Positions 44,243 through 51,581 of a stretch of DNA of 64,000 nucleotides are shown here, piece after piece; position 1 is the first letter of the stretch, and each line of letters opens with the position of its first letter. A program made the position numbers and the translations under genes. The DNA is from an uncultured Mucilaginibacter sp. (GTDB lineage: Bacteria; Bacteroidota; Bacteroidia; Sphingobacteriales; Sphingobacteriaceae): positions 61,575-125,574 of the forward strand of contig CAIPFE010000040.1 of the NCBI GenBank assembly GCA_903864275.1, read 5' to 3'. Under the pieces are notes generated by a model, which ran no database searches, was not told the DNA's origin, and was given only the letters and a program-made list of their open reading frames with translations.

Positions 44243-45409
44243 ATGAACAGCAATCCCCCAAAATTCAACCCGCAAAAACCTATGTTCATCGAAAAACTTA
44301 GGGTGTTAACAAACAATGATGTAATTTTAAAAATGTCATTTTCCTTTTCGTCGCTCAACTACAAACAAAAAAGCCTGGTTGCCGAAATTGTTTTCCTGTT
44401 CGTTATAGGCGTGGTAAGCCCTTTTGCGGTGGGATTGCAAACCTGGTCGTGGATATCGTTTACCTTCAGTTATGTGTTTCTTACCGTCCTAGGCCTGCCG
44501 GTAATTATGCTGTTTTACAGGGTGTACCTGCCTTATACCGTTGGCAGAGACCGGTATTTCTTAGCTGCTCTTCTTTTTCCGTGTTATATCCTTCTTTATG
44601 AATTAAGCAACAGGTTAACAATGGTTGTCACTATTGCTATGCCCTTTATTCCAAAAGGTTACCGTGATGGCCTGAAATATGCGCAGCCTCTCAACTTCTC
44701 GAAGGTCTTTTTTAATGAATACTTTGGCTATACCATTTTGGTGCTGCTTTCTGTAACCTCGTTATATGTATTAAAACTGTTGTTTAAAAACCGGCACAAC
44801 CTGTTTGTGCTCGAAAATGAAAAGCTTAAAATGGAGCTGAATCATTTGAAAGCCCAGGTACAGCCGCATTTCTTTTTCAATACGCTTAACAATATGTATG
44901 CGCTCAGCATTGCCGGGTCGCCAAAAACGCCGGCGATGATAGCGGATCTTTCGGGCATTATGCGCTACGTCCTCTACAATGCCGAACAGGATAAAGTGCC
45001 CCTGCAACAGGAAGTAGATTTTATAAAAAGCTATATCGAACTGGAGAATTTACGCCATAACAGTAAGGAAAGTATCGAATTTTCGGTGCAGGGGGATATT
45101 AGTAATGTTGTTATTGAACCGCTAATTTTTTTGCCGCTTATTGAAAATACTTTTAAGCATTCGCTGCAAAAAGATCTGCCGGATAAATGGGTAAAGCTGG
45201 TATTGACGGTTGATGAGGAAGAGCTGATCTTTCAAACATCAAACCCAAAAAACGCAGACGGCGCTGTTGCTGGCCTCGAAGGTGGAATAGGGCTTAAAAA
45301 TGTCAAAAAGCGGCTTGATCTGCTATATCCCGGCAGGCATCAGTTGAATATACATGAGGAAGGGAACGTTTTTACGGCAACTTTAGTGATAAAATACAAT
45401 AAGGCATGA
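44243..45409 (+). CDS. LytS-type sensor histidine kinase
   Basis: A 388-residue kinase of the His_kinase (LytS/YehU) class. The start is set at 44243 (MNSNPPKFN), as the upstream TTG codon adds only seven weak residues. Three to four hydrophobic helices lie in residues about 50-190. The phospho-acceptor is His209 in QVQPHFFFNTLNNMYAL, the class signature. The C-terminal ATPase has the N box FLPLIENTFKHS and a GGIGLKNVKKRLDLLYP block. The next gene (LytTR regulator) overlaps its stop by 4 nt, so they form one sensor-regulator pair. No signal is known from the sequence. Confidence 0.95.
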   Translation: MNSNPPKFNPQKPMFIEKLRVLTNNDVILKMSFSFSSLNYKQKSLVAEIVFLFVIGVVSPFAVGLQTWSWISFTFSYVFLTVLGLPVIMLFYRVYLPYTVGRDRYFLAALLFPCYILLYELSNRLTMVVTIAMPFIPKGYRDGLKYAQPLNFSKVFFNEYFGYTILVLLSVTSLYVLKLLFKNRHNLFVLENEKLKMELNHLKAQVQPHFFFNTLNNMYALSIAGSPKTPAMIADLSGIMRYVLYNAEQDKVPLQQEVDFIKSYIELENLRHNSKESIEFSVQGDISNVVIEPLIFLPLIENTFKHSLQKDLPDKWVKLVLTVDEEELIFQTSNPKNADGAVAGLEGGIGLKNVKKRLDLLYPGRHQLNIHEEGNVFTATLVIKYNKA

Positions 45410-46095
45410 TCAATTGTATCATAGTTGATGACGAGCCGCTGGCCAGGCAGCTTTTGGCGGGCTACATTAGCCAATTGCCTTATTTAAATTGCACGGCTGT
45501 TTGCCAGAGCGCGATCGAAGCATTCACCATATTGCACCAGCAAAAAGTTGATGCGATCTTCCTGGATATTGAAATGCCCGGCATAACCGGTATAAACTTT
45601 TTGCGTTCGTTAAAAACTGCGCCTAAAGTAATTTTCACCACGGCGTATCCAAACTACGCTGTCGACGCCTTCGAAATTGAAGCTGTTGATTACTTGTTAA
45701 AACCCATCACCTTTGAACGGTTTGTAAAAGCGGTACAAAAACTAAGCGCCAACGGAGGCGAACCCGCCGGCAGAACGGCCGTTGAGCCTAACACGCATAT
45801 ATTTTTAAAGGTAGACCGCCGCCTGGTTAAAGTAGATTTTATCGATATAATTTACATCGAAGCCTTCGGCGATTATTTGAAAGTACATACACCCGAACGT
45901 ACTTATGTTACTTATATGACCTTAGGCAAGATCGAACAGCTTCTACCGTCCCCGAACTTTATCCGGATACACCGCTCCACTATCATCAATAAACGGTTTA
46001 TAAAATTTATTGAAGGGAATTTTGTATGCCTTAATGATGTTAACCTTACTATCGGCCTTACTTACCGCGATGGGCTGCTGGAAAATTTAGGCTGA
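45406..46095 (+). CDS. LytTR-family response regulator
   Basis: A 229-residue regulator: receiver domain with phosphoacceptor Asp54 in AIFLDIEMPG, then a C-terminal LytTR DNA-binding domain (KVDRRLVKVDFIDIIYIEAFGDYLKVHT...FIRIHRSTIINKRFI). It is partner to the LytS-type kinase, overlapping its stop by 4 nt (ATGA). Typical targets are nearby and duplicated genes of the envelope. It lies directly upstream of the promoter of DUF2807 copy 3, so the pair may control the neighbouring S41 peptidase or GIN genes; this is not shown by sequence. Confidence 0.95.
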   Translation: MINCIIVDDEPLARQLLAGYISQLPYLNCTAVCQSAIEAFTILHQQKVDAIFLDIEMPGITGINFLRSLKTAPKVIFTTAYPNYAVDAFEIEAVDYLLKPITFERFVKAVQKLSANGGEPAGRTAVEPNTHIFLKVDRRLVKVDFIDIIYIEAFGDYLKVHTPERTYVTYMTLGKIEQLLPSPNFIRIHRSTIINKRFIKFIEGNFVCLNDVNLTIGLTYRDGLLENLG

Positions 46096-46236
46096 TCTCT
46101 GCTATTTGTTTTTCCGCAGGCCTTTGTATCTGGTACATCTTTCATAATTCGCCAATTTTTCCCGGAATTTTCACCGACACCAAACCCCGCTTTACCGAAA
46201 AAAACCGCCTCTACGCCTAATACAGGCCGTTTTGCT

Positions 46237-46264
46237 GTAACGTATTTTATTTGTAGTGGTCTTA
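46237..46264 (+). promoter_or_regulatory. ECF-sigma-like promoter of DUF2807 copy 3
   Basis: GTAACG (46237-46242), 15 nt, GGTCTTA (46258-46264), 53 nt before the ATG. The region is almost the same as before copy 2. Confidence 0.65.
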
Positions 46265-46317
46265 TGGGTGTATTTAAAAACAAAGAAAAATCAACAACAC
46301 TCAAAATAATAAAGATC

Positions 46318-46938
46318 ATGAAAACTCAAATCATAACATTATTCGCAGCACTTGTATTAAGCGCCGGAATAGCAAAAACCACTTATGCAGCAGCACCTGC
46401 AAAAAATGCTACCTACACTGTTTTAAACGACATCAGTGCGATAAATAAAATTGAAGTACACGGAAATGTGCAGCTATATATTTCCGACGGTGCATCAGAC
46501 CAGGTAAAAGTTTATAATAAATATTATGCCGAAAGCGCCTTGGTTCAAAGCAAAAACGGCGTATTGAGCATAGCATCTTATAAGGCCGAAAAATTAGTGG
46601 TATGGGTTACCGCTGCCGACCTTCGTTCAGTTTCAGCTTTTGATAATGCCGAAGTAAAATCATTTGGTGACCTTTCGAAAATTGAATTTAACGTCGACCT
46701 GCACAACAATGCATCTGCCAAATTAAGTTTAGAAGCTTACAGCGCAAATGTAATTGTTGCCGACCACGCCAAAGCAAGCCTTAGCGGGAGCGCAAATGAA
46801 TATTCATTAAAATACAGCAACGCCGGAAATATCGACCAGGCCAATTTTGTAACAGAAAATGCTTCAAAAACATTAACGACAGCAACTTCGGTTAAAAAGC
46901 CGGTTACTTCTGAAATTGATGATCTGGCCAACCTTTAA
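46318..46938 (+). CDS. Exported DUF2807 (GIN-domain) protein, copy 3
   Basis: A 206-residue exported protein, very close to copy 2: signal MKTQIITLFAALVLSAGIAK, mature start APAKNATYTVLNDIS. The GIN rungs are INKIEVHGNVQLYISDGASDQVKVYNKYY, LRSVSAFDNAEVKSFG, SAKLSLEAYSANVIVADHAKASL. The ending is DDLANL. The similarity to copy 2 runs through the promoter and the leader as well as the words after the stop. Copies 2 and 3 thus form direct repeats of about 770 nt around the S41 peptidase and the LytS/LytTR pair. The start is set at 46318, not the earlier ATG at 46264, because the earlier frame lies in the promoter. Confidence 0.93.
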   Translation: MKTQIITLFAALVLSAGIAKTTYAAAPAKNATYTVLNDISAINKIEVHGNVQLYISDGASDQVKVYNKYYAESALVQSKNGVLSIASYKAEKLVVWVTAADLRSVSAFDNAEVKSFGDLSKIEFNVDLHNNASAKLSLEAYSANVIVADHAKASLSGSANEYSLKYSNAGNIDQANFVTENASKTLTTATSVKKPVTSEIDDLANL

Positions 46939-46939
46939 T

Positions 46940-47045
46940 AGATTAGTTGATTAAGTTGATTAGGTTGAGTATTTACCACTCACTTAGTCAACTTTTCAGT
47001 TTAAACATTTCTGACAACTTAATTAACTACTCACCCAATCAACTA
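46940..47045. repeat. GTTGATTAGG / CCAATCAAC word palindrome
   Basis: Left words (46940-46971) and right words (46981-47045) of the GTTGATTAGGTT family separate DUF2807 copy 3 from the fourth DUF2807 gene. Confidence 0.75.
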
Positions 47046-47052
47046 AAAAAAC

Positions 47053-47088
47053 TAACTTTGATGTAACTTAAGCCATTAATTAGTAGTC
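47053..47088 (+). promoter_or_regulatory. Two overlapping candidate promoters for DUF2807 lipoprotein
   Basis: TAACTTTG (47053-47060) fits the primary-sigma -7 box. GTAACT (47063-47068) with GTC (47086-47088) at N17 fits the ECF-like pattern, one nucleotide longer than in the short DUF2807 genes. The sequence cannot decide which is used. Confidence 0.4.
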
Positions 47089-47106
47089 AAAAAACAAATC
47101 AAGATC

Positions 47107-47829
47107 ATGAAGAAGATACATTTAGCAGTACTGGTATTACTTGCCGGCCTTACCTTAAGCGGTTTGTCGTCGTGCGTGTTTAATTGTGTGCATGGCTCGG
47201 GCCATGTGATCTCTGAAGACCGCAAGGTGTCTGACTTTAGTAAGATCAGCATTTCGGGCGGTTACAAGGTGATCTTAAAACAAGATAGCTCGCTCTCGTT
47301 AAAGGTTACCGCCGACGATAATTTGCAGAAATATATCAAAACAGAAGTTAGCGGCGACAGGCTGCGTATTTACAGCAAAAGAAGTTTGTGCAACAACGGC
47401 CAGCTGACTATAAACATAGGCGTTCGCAGCCTGGAAGAAGTAAAAGCATCTGGCGCGGTTGAAGTTGAATCGGACGGTAAAATACATACCCAGGACCTTC
47501 ATTTCAAACTTTCAGGCGCTACCAAAATAACTATGGACCTTAATGCTGCAAGGGTGACCACCAGCGGCAGCGGCGCCACCGAGCTGAATTTAAAGGGGCA
47601 GGCTACTTCGCATGATATTGACCTGAGCGGCGTTGGCCATGTTTACGCGTTTGATTTTATAGTGGGCAGTTGCGATATCCAAACCTCGGGCGCTGGCCAT
47701 AGCGATGTTAACGTACTGAATTCGCTGAGCGTACATTCAAGCGGCGCATCCGAAGTAAGGTACCGCGGCAACCCTTCGAACGTTACTAATGATAAATCGG
47801 GTGCTTCATCTGTCGAAAAGGTGAACTAA
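47107..47829 (+). CDS. DUF2807 (GIN-domain) lipoprotein, full-length type
   Basis: A 240-residue lipoprotein: signal MKKIHLAVLVLLAGLTLSGLSSC with lipobox GLSSC, then a GIN-domain beta-helix with the classic GSGHVISEDRKVSDFSKISISGGYKV opening and repeated 'SGA.E/SGAGHSDV' rungs (VKASGAVEVESDG, KLSGATKITMDL, TTSGSGATELNL, QTSGAGHSDVNV, HSSGASEVRYRG). This is the standard Bacteroidota GIN head, unlike the shorter copies 1-3, which lack the lipobox. It sits next to copy 3 on the same strand, and the cluster as a whole suggests a shared envelope role. Confidence 0.95.
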   Translation: MKKIHLAVLVLLAGLTLSGLSSCVFNCVHGSGHVISEDRKVSDFSKISISGGYKVILKQDSSLSLKVTADDNLQKYIKTEVSGDRLRIYSKRSLCNNGQLTINIGVRSLEEVKASGAVEVESDGKIHTQDLHFKLSGATKITMDLNAARVTTSGSGATELNLKGQATSHDIDLSGVGHVYAFDFIVGSCDIQTSGAGHSDVNVLNSLSVHSSGASEVRYRGNPSNVTNDKSGASSVEKVN

Positions 47830-47830
47830 A

Positions 47831-47938
47831 GCAGTTCGAAAGTCCGAAAGTCGGAAAGTCCGCAAGCAGCTATTAACGTGTATTTTATTTTTTACCAAAA
47901 AGTTCACAGAGAAGAAGCACAAAGTTCACGGAGTTTTT
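47831..47938. repeat. AAGTCCGAAAGTCGG words and CACAAAGTTCACGG words
   Basis: AGTTCGAAAGTCCGAAAGTCGG-type words (47831-47868) follow the DUF2807 lipoprotein, then TTCACAGAGAAGAAGCACAAAG words (47898-47938). The complementary arm of the first family is 1.2 kb away (49099-49145), beyond the cytochrome gene. Confidence 0.7.
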
Positions 47939-47995
47939 TGTTGTGAAATCATTAGATATTTCTTATTTTCGTTTTCAACCTATTCTGAGATCGTT

Positions 47996-48985
47996 ATGAG
48001 GAAATTTAAGAAGATATTGCTATATGCCGTCATCTTTATCATTCTGATTATTGTTAGCGCCATTTCATACATTACTTTGGCCTTGCCAAATGTTGGCGAC
48101 CCGCAGGATATCAAGGTAGCCTTAACCCCGCAAAGGATTGCCCGCGGCGAATACCTCGCCAACCATGTCACCATTTGTGTCGATTGCCATTCCAAACGCG
48201 ACTGGACGAAATTTGCCGGGCCAATGGTGGCGGGGAGCATTGGCGGCGGCGGCGAAGTTTTTGATGAGAGGGTCGGTTTCCCTGGCTCGGTGCATGTGCC
48301 TGATATTACCCCGTATAAATTAAAAGGGTGGACGGATGGAGAAATATTCCGCGCCATTACCTGTGGGGTGCGAAAAAACGGGAACGCTATATTTCCGCTG
48401 ATGCCCTGGCCGTATTATTCGAAATTATGCCGGGAGGATGTGTATTCACTTATTGCCTATTTGCGCACGCTGAAGCCAATTAAGGCCGATTACCCAAAAT
48501 CAACACTTGATTTTCCGCTCAATATCCTGGTACATACCATGCCTCAAAAAGCTGAACTGAGCGAAATGCCCTCGCCCGCTGATACGCTGAAATACGGCGA
48601 ATACATGACACGCTCTTCCGCCTGTATAGAATGTCATACTCAGGAAGTTAAGGGCCAGCAAGTAGCCGGGATGCAATTTGCCGGCGGCCGCGAGTTTATG
48701 ATCAACGGAAATACCATACGATCAGCCAACATTACCCAGGATAAGGCTACAGGAATTGGGACCTGGACTGAAGCAGCTTTTTTAGCGAGGTTTAAACTAT
48801 TTAGCGATCCGTCAAAAACTATTCCGGTATCACCCACTGATGTTCAATCCATAATGCCCTGGTATGATTACGGCGGTATGAAAGAAAGCGACCTGAAATC
48901 TATCTACGCTTATTTGCGGACCATTAAGCCTATCAGTAATAAAGTGGTTAAATTCCAGGCTGGTAACCTTGTGGCGGCTAAGTAA
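47996..48985 (+). CDS. Diheme cytochrome c protein, membrane-anchored
   Basis: A 329-residue membrane-anchored cytochrome c. One N-terminal helix (ILLYAVIFIILIIVSAISYI) serves as anchor. Two c-type heme motifs CxxCH are present: CVDCH at residue 61 and CIECH at residue 210, each in its own small domain with the fold of class I cytochromes. Candidate distal Met ligands lie in FPLMPWPYY and in SIMPWYDYG. It probably hands electrons between periplasmic or outer-leaflet donors and a terminal acceptor. No oxidase or dehydrogenase gene is adjacent. It stands between two word arrays and an element of the CCCC-hairpin family. Confidence 0.95.
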   Translation: MRKFKKILLYAVIFIILIIVSAISYITLALPNVGDPQDIKVALTPQRIARGEYLANHVTICVDCHSKRDWTKFAGPMVAGSIGGGGEVFDERVGFPGSVHVPDITPYKLKGWTDGEIFRAITCGVRKNGNAIFPLMPWPYYSKLCREDVYSLIAYLRTLKPIKADYPKSTLDFPLNILVHTMPQKAELSEMPSPADTLKYGEYMTRSSACIECHTQEVKGQQVAGMQFAGGREFMINGNTIRSANITQDKATGIGTWTEAAFLARFKLFSDPSKTIPVSPTDVQSIMPWYDYGGMKESDLKSIYAYLRTIKPISNKVVKFQAGNLVAAK

Positions 48986-49008
48986 GGAAATACTGAGATT
49001 TAGCCCCC

Positions 49009-49145
49009 TCTAAACTGCAGAGCCTTCACGAACACCTTAACAAAACAAACAATCCGTGAATTATCGCCCCCAGTAGGGGAGACTTTTAGCTGCAACTGCT
49101 TTCGGACTTCCGACGTCCAAACTTTCGGAACTTCCGGACTTTTTT
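49009..49145. repeat. CCCC-hairpin dispersed element copy B and CTTTCGGACTT words
   Basis: The element starts with TCTAAAC at 49009, stem TTCACG/CGTGAA (49025-49030 and 49055-49060), and a CCCC/GGGG hairpin at 49067-49080; it matches the 41374 copy with covarying stem bases. CTTTCGGACTTCCGACGTCC words follow (49099-49145), up to the tig promoter box. Confidence 0.7.
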
Positions 49146-49147
49146 CC

Positions 49148-49155
49148 TACCTTTG
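49148..49155 (+). promoter_or_regulatory. Putative -7 box for tig
   Basis: TACCTTTG fits TAnnTTTG, 38 nt before the ATG. The upstream side is a GGACTTTTTT word end, no -33 visible. Confidence 0.5.
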
Positions 49156-49193
49156 CCCCTCCCAAATTATTAAAAAATAATACCGCTAAAAAG

Positions 49194-50537
49194 ATGAATA
49201 TTTCACAGGAAAAAATAGATAACCTGAACGCCGTTGTAAAGATCAATATCAATCCCGAAGATTACCAGCCACGCGTTGATAAAGCAATAAAAGACCAGGC
49301 TAAAAAAGCCAAAATACCAGGCTTTCGCCCGGGAATGGTGCCGGCATCGCATATAAAAAGAATGTACGGAAAAAGCATTTTGGTTGATGAGATCAATAAC
49401 ATGCTCTCTGATACTTTAAATAAATATATCCAGGATGAGCAGCTTGAAGTTTTAGGGCAGCCCCTGCCCAGGCTCGAGGAAGACAAGCATTATAACTGGG
49501 ATTTTGCCGACAATTTTGAATTTAATTATGAAGTAGGGCTGGCTCCGGATTTTAAAATTGATTTCTCGTCAAACGACCATTTAACCCAATACGTTATCAA
49601 AGTTGACGAGGAGACTTTGGCCTCGCGTATTAAGAATATCCGCAGAAGCTATGGCAAAATGACAAACCCTGACGTATCGGCAGACGGTGATGTGCTTTAC
49701 GGCGAATTAGTCCAGCTTTCGCCCGATGGTTCTGTTTTTGAGGGTGGGATTAGCAATACGGCGTCGGTCCGTTTAGACCAGGTTAAGGATGATGCGATAA
49801 AAGCGTCCCTTGTTGGCTTAAAAAAGGGCGACGAAGTAACGCTGGATATTCAGAAAGCTTTTAATAACGATGCGGCCAAGGTTGCTGGTTTGTTAAAAGT
49901 TGACGAAGAAACAGCGGCAGATCTAAAGTCGGATTTCCGCTTGACGGTAAAAAATGTTAACCGTTTAGAAGAAAGCGACCTTAACCAGGAGTTCTTTGAC
50001 AAATTATTTGGTGAAGGTGCAGTAACAACAGAGGAAGGTTTCAGGGAAAAAATCACTGAAGAGCTGGAATCAATGATGGTACAGGATTCGGAACGTAAAT
50101 TACAGGATGATATTTACAAATACAGCCTTAGCAAAGTGCAGTTTGATTTGCCGGATGAATTTCTGAAACGCTGGTTAAAGGCGAGCAACGAGAAATTGAC
50201 CGTTGAAGAGCTTACAGGCGGCTATGACGATTTTGCTAAGAACCTTAAGTGGACGCTTATTGAAAACAAAGTCATAAAAGAAAACGAAATCGAGATACAA
50301 TACGAAGAAGTTTTTGAATTGGCTAAACAGCGGTTAGGTGAACAATTCAGGATGTACAGCCCGCAAGCTTTAAGCGAAGAGCAATTAGGCCAGTACACCG
50401 TTCAATATCTGCAAAATAAAGAGAATGCAAATAAGATTTTTGAAGAGGTGAAGGCTTACAGGGTGTTCGATTATATAAAAAGCGTTGTTACTTTAGAGCA
50501 GAAGCAAATACTTTATACTGATTTTCAGGAACTATAG
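49194..50537 (+). CDS. tig: Trigger factor
   Basis: Ribosome-bound chaperone and peptidyl-prolyl isomerase. The 447-residue protein has the ribosome-docking block GFRPGMVPASHIKRMYGKS (here in place of GFRxGKxP) near 42-60. The central PPIase domain is present but its usual aromatic and Asp residues are partly changed (GDVLYGELVQLSPDGSVFEGG), as in other Bacteroidota. The C-terminal helical arms are complete. It heads the tig-clpP-clpX group, each gene with its own spacer, so the three are adjacent rather than tightly coupled. Confidence 0.95.
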   Translation: MNISQEKIDNLNAVVKININPEDYQPRVDKAIKDQAKKAKIPGFRPGMVPASHIKRMYGKSILVDEINNMLSDTLNKYIQDEQLEVLGQPLPRLEEDKHYNWDFADNFEFNYEVGLAPDFKIDFSSNDHLTQYVIKVDEETLASRIKNIRRSYGKMTNPDVSADGDVLYGELVQLSPDGSVFEGGISNTASVRLDQVKDDAIKASLVGLKKGDEVTLDIQKAFNNDAAKVAGLLKVDEETAADLKSDFRLTVKNVNRLEESDLNQEFFDKLFGEGAVTTEEGFREKITEELESMMVQDSERKLQDDIYKYSLSKVQFDLPDEFLKRWLKASNEKLTVEELTGGYDDFAKNLKWTLIENKVIKENEIEIQYEEVFELAKQRLGEQFRMYSPQALSEEQLGQYTVQYLQNKENANKIFEEVKAYRVFDYIKSVVTLEQKQILYTDFQEL

Positions 50538-50647
50538 TCCGACTCCAACCAAATAATTTTACTTTAAAAAAACTTTCTGGTAACAAAAGTATTTCAGTAA
50601 CAACTATATTTATTGCGGCTTAAAAACCGCCTCTCAACAAAAAAATC

Positions 50648-51361
50648 ATGAGCAACATTGATAAAAATGAATTCAGAAAGTATGCTGTTAAGCATCACCG
50701 CATTAACAGTATTTATGTAGATAAATTTATTGCAGGTGTAGATAAAAGCACGCTTCCAACAGGCATAACAGGCATGACGCCGTATATCATCGAGGAGCGC
50801 CAGCTTAATGTAGCGCAGATGGATGTGTTCTCGCGTTTGATGATGGACCGTATCATTTTCCTTGGCGATGCGATTTATGAAAATATTGCAAACATTATTC
50901 AGGCTCAATTGCTATTCCTGCAATCGGCTGATGCTAAGCGGGATATTCAGATATATATTAACTCCCCGGGAGGGTCTGTTTATGCCGGTTTGGGTATTTA
51001 TGATACTATGCAATTTATATCAAATGACGTAGCTACAATTTGTACAGGCATGGCGGCTTCCATGGCGGCAGTGCTGTTATGCGCAGGTACCGAAGGCAAA
51101 AGGGCTGCATTACCACATGCAAGGGTAATGATCCATCAGCCGTCAGGCGGCGCCCAGGGGCAGCAGTCGGATATTGAAATTACATATCACGAGATCACCA
51201 AATTGAAAAAAGAATTATACCAGATCATAGCCGATCATAGCGGTACATCATACGATAAAGTTTGGGAAGCATCAGACCGTGACCATTGGATGATTGCTGA
51301 AGAAGCAAAGGAATTTGGCATGATCGATGAGATTTTGCGCGGTACTAAAGGGAAGAAGTGA
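50648..51361 (+). CDS. clpP: ATP-dependent Clp protease proteolytic subunit
   Basis: Serine protease subunit of Clp. Ser in GMAASMAAVLL, His in RVMIHQPSGGAQGQQSDIEI and the NSPGGSVYAGLGIYDTMQ oxyanion region are conserved; the Asp sits in the C-terminal third. It is 237 residues, with an N-terminal stretch of about 35 residues longer than in E. coli (MSNIDKNEFRKYAVKHHRIN) before the conserved TPYIIEE block. It is between tig (110-nt gap) and clpX. The stop codon is followed by GATTAG words. Confidence 0.97.
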   Translation: MSNIDKNEFRKYAVKHHRINSIYVDKFIAGVDKSTLPTGITGMTPYIIEERQLNVAQMDVFSRLMMDRIIFLGDAIYENIANIIQAQLLFLQSADAKRDIQIYINSPGGSVYAGLGIYDTMQFISNDVATICTGMAASMAAVLLCAGTEGKRAALPHARVMIHQPSGGAQGQQSDIEITYHEITKLKKELYQIIADHSGTSYDKVWEASDRDHWMIAEEAKEFGMIDEILRGTKGKK

Positions 51362-51365
51362 TTTT

Positions 51366-51550
51366 AGTGGTTAGAGGTCGGAGATTAGAGCTTAGTTAGA
51401 CAGGAAACATTTTTTTTTAATCTCTAACCTCTAATCTCTTCACCGATAACGCAACAAAAGAGGGGAAATCCCGTAAACAATATGTCAGGGAGCGTTGAAA
51501 AATGCTTTTTAGTTCCGGATTTTCCCGACTTTTCGAACTTTCGGACTTTT
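51366..51550. repeat. GATTAGAG / CTCTAACC word palindrome and CGACTTTTCGAAC words
   Basis: Left words (51366-51395) and right words (51418-51440) of the GATTAG family follow clpP. A right arm of the AAGTCCGAAAGTCGG family (51512-51550) precedes the clpX promoter box. Confidence 0.75.
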
Positions 51551-51554
51551 TTAC

Positions 51555-51562
51555 TAAATTTG
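51555..51562 (+). promoter_or_regulatory. Putative -7 box for clpX
   Basis: TAAATTTG fits TAnnTTTG, 19 nt before the clpX ATG. The word repeat ends just upstream. Confidence 0.5.
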
Positions 51563-51581
51563 AATAAGAAAAACAAATCCT

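Noticed and set aside
44133..44261. 43-codon extension of the S41 peptidase
   Set aside because: It overlaps the divergent LytS gene start; MKYLKLLFLSLFILIS is a clear signal peptide start.
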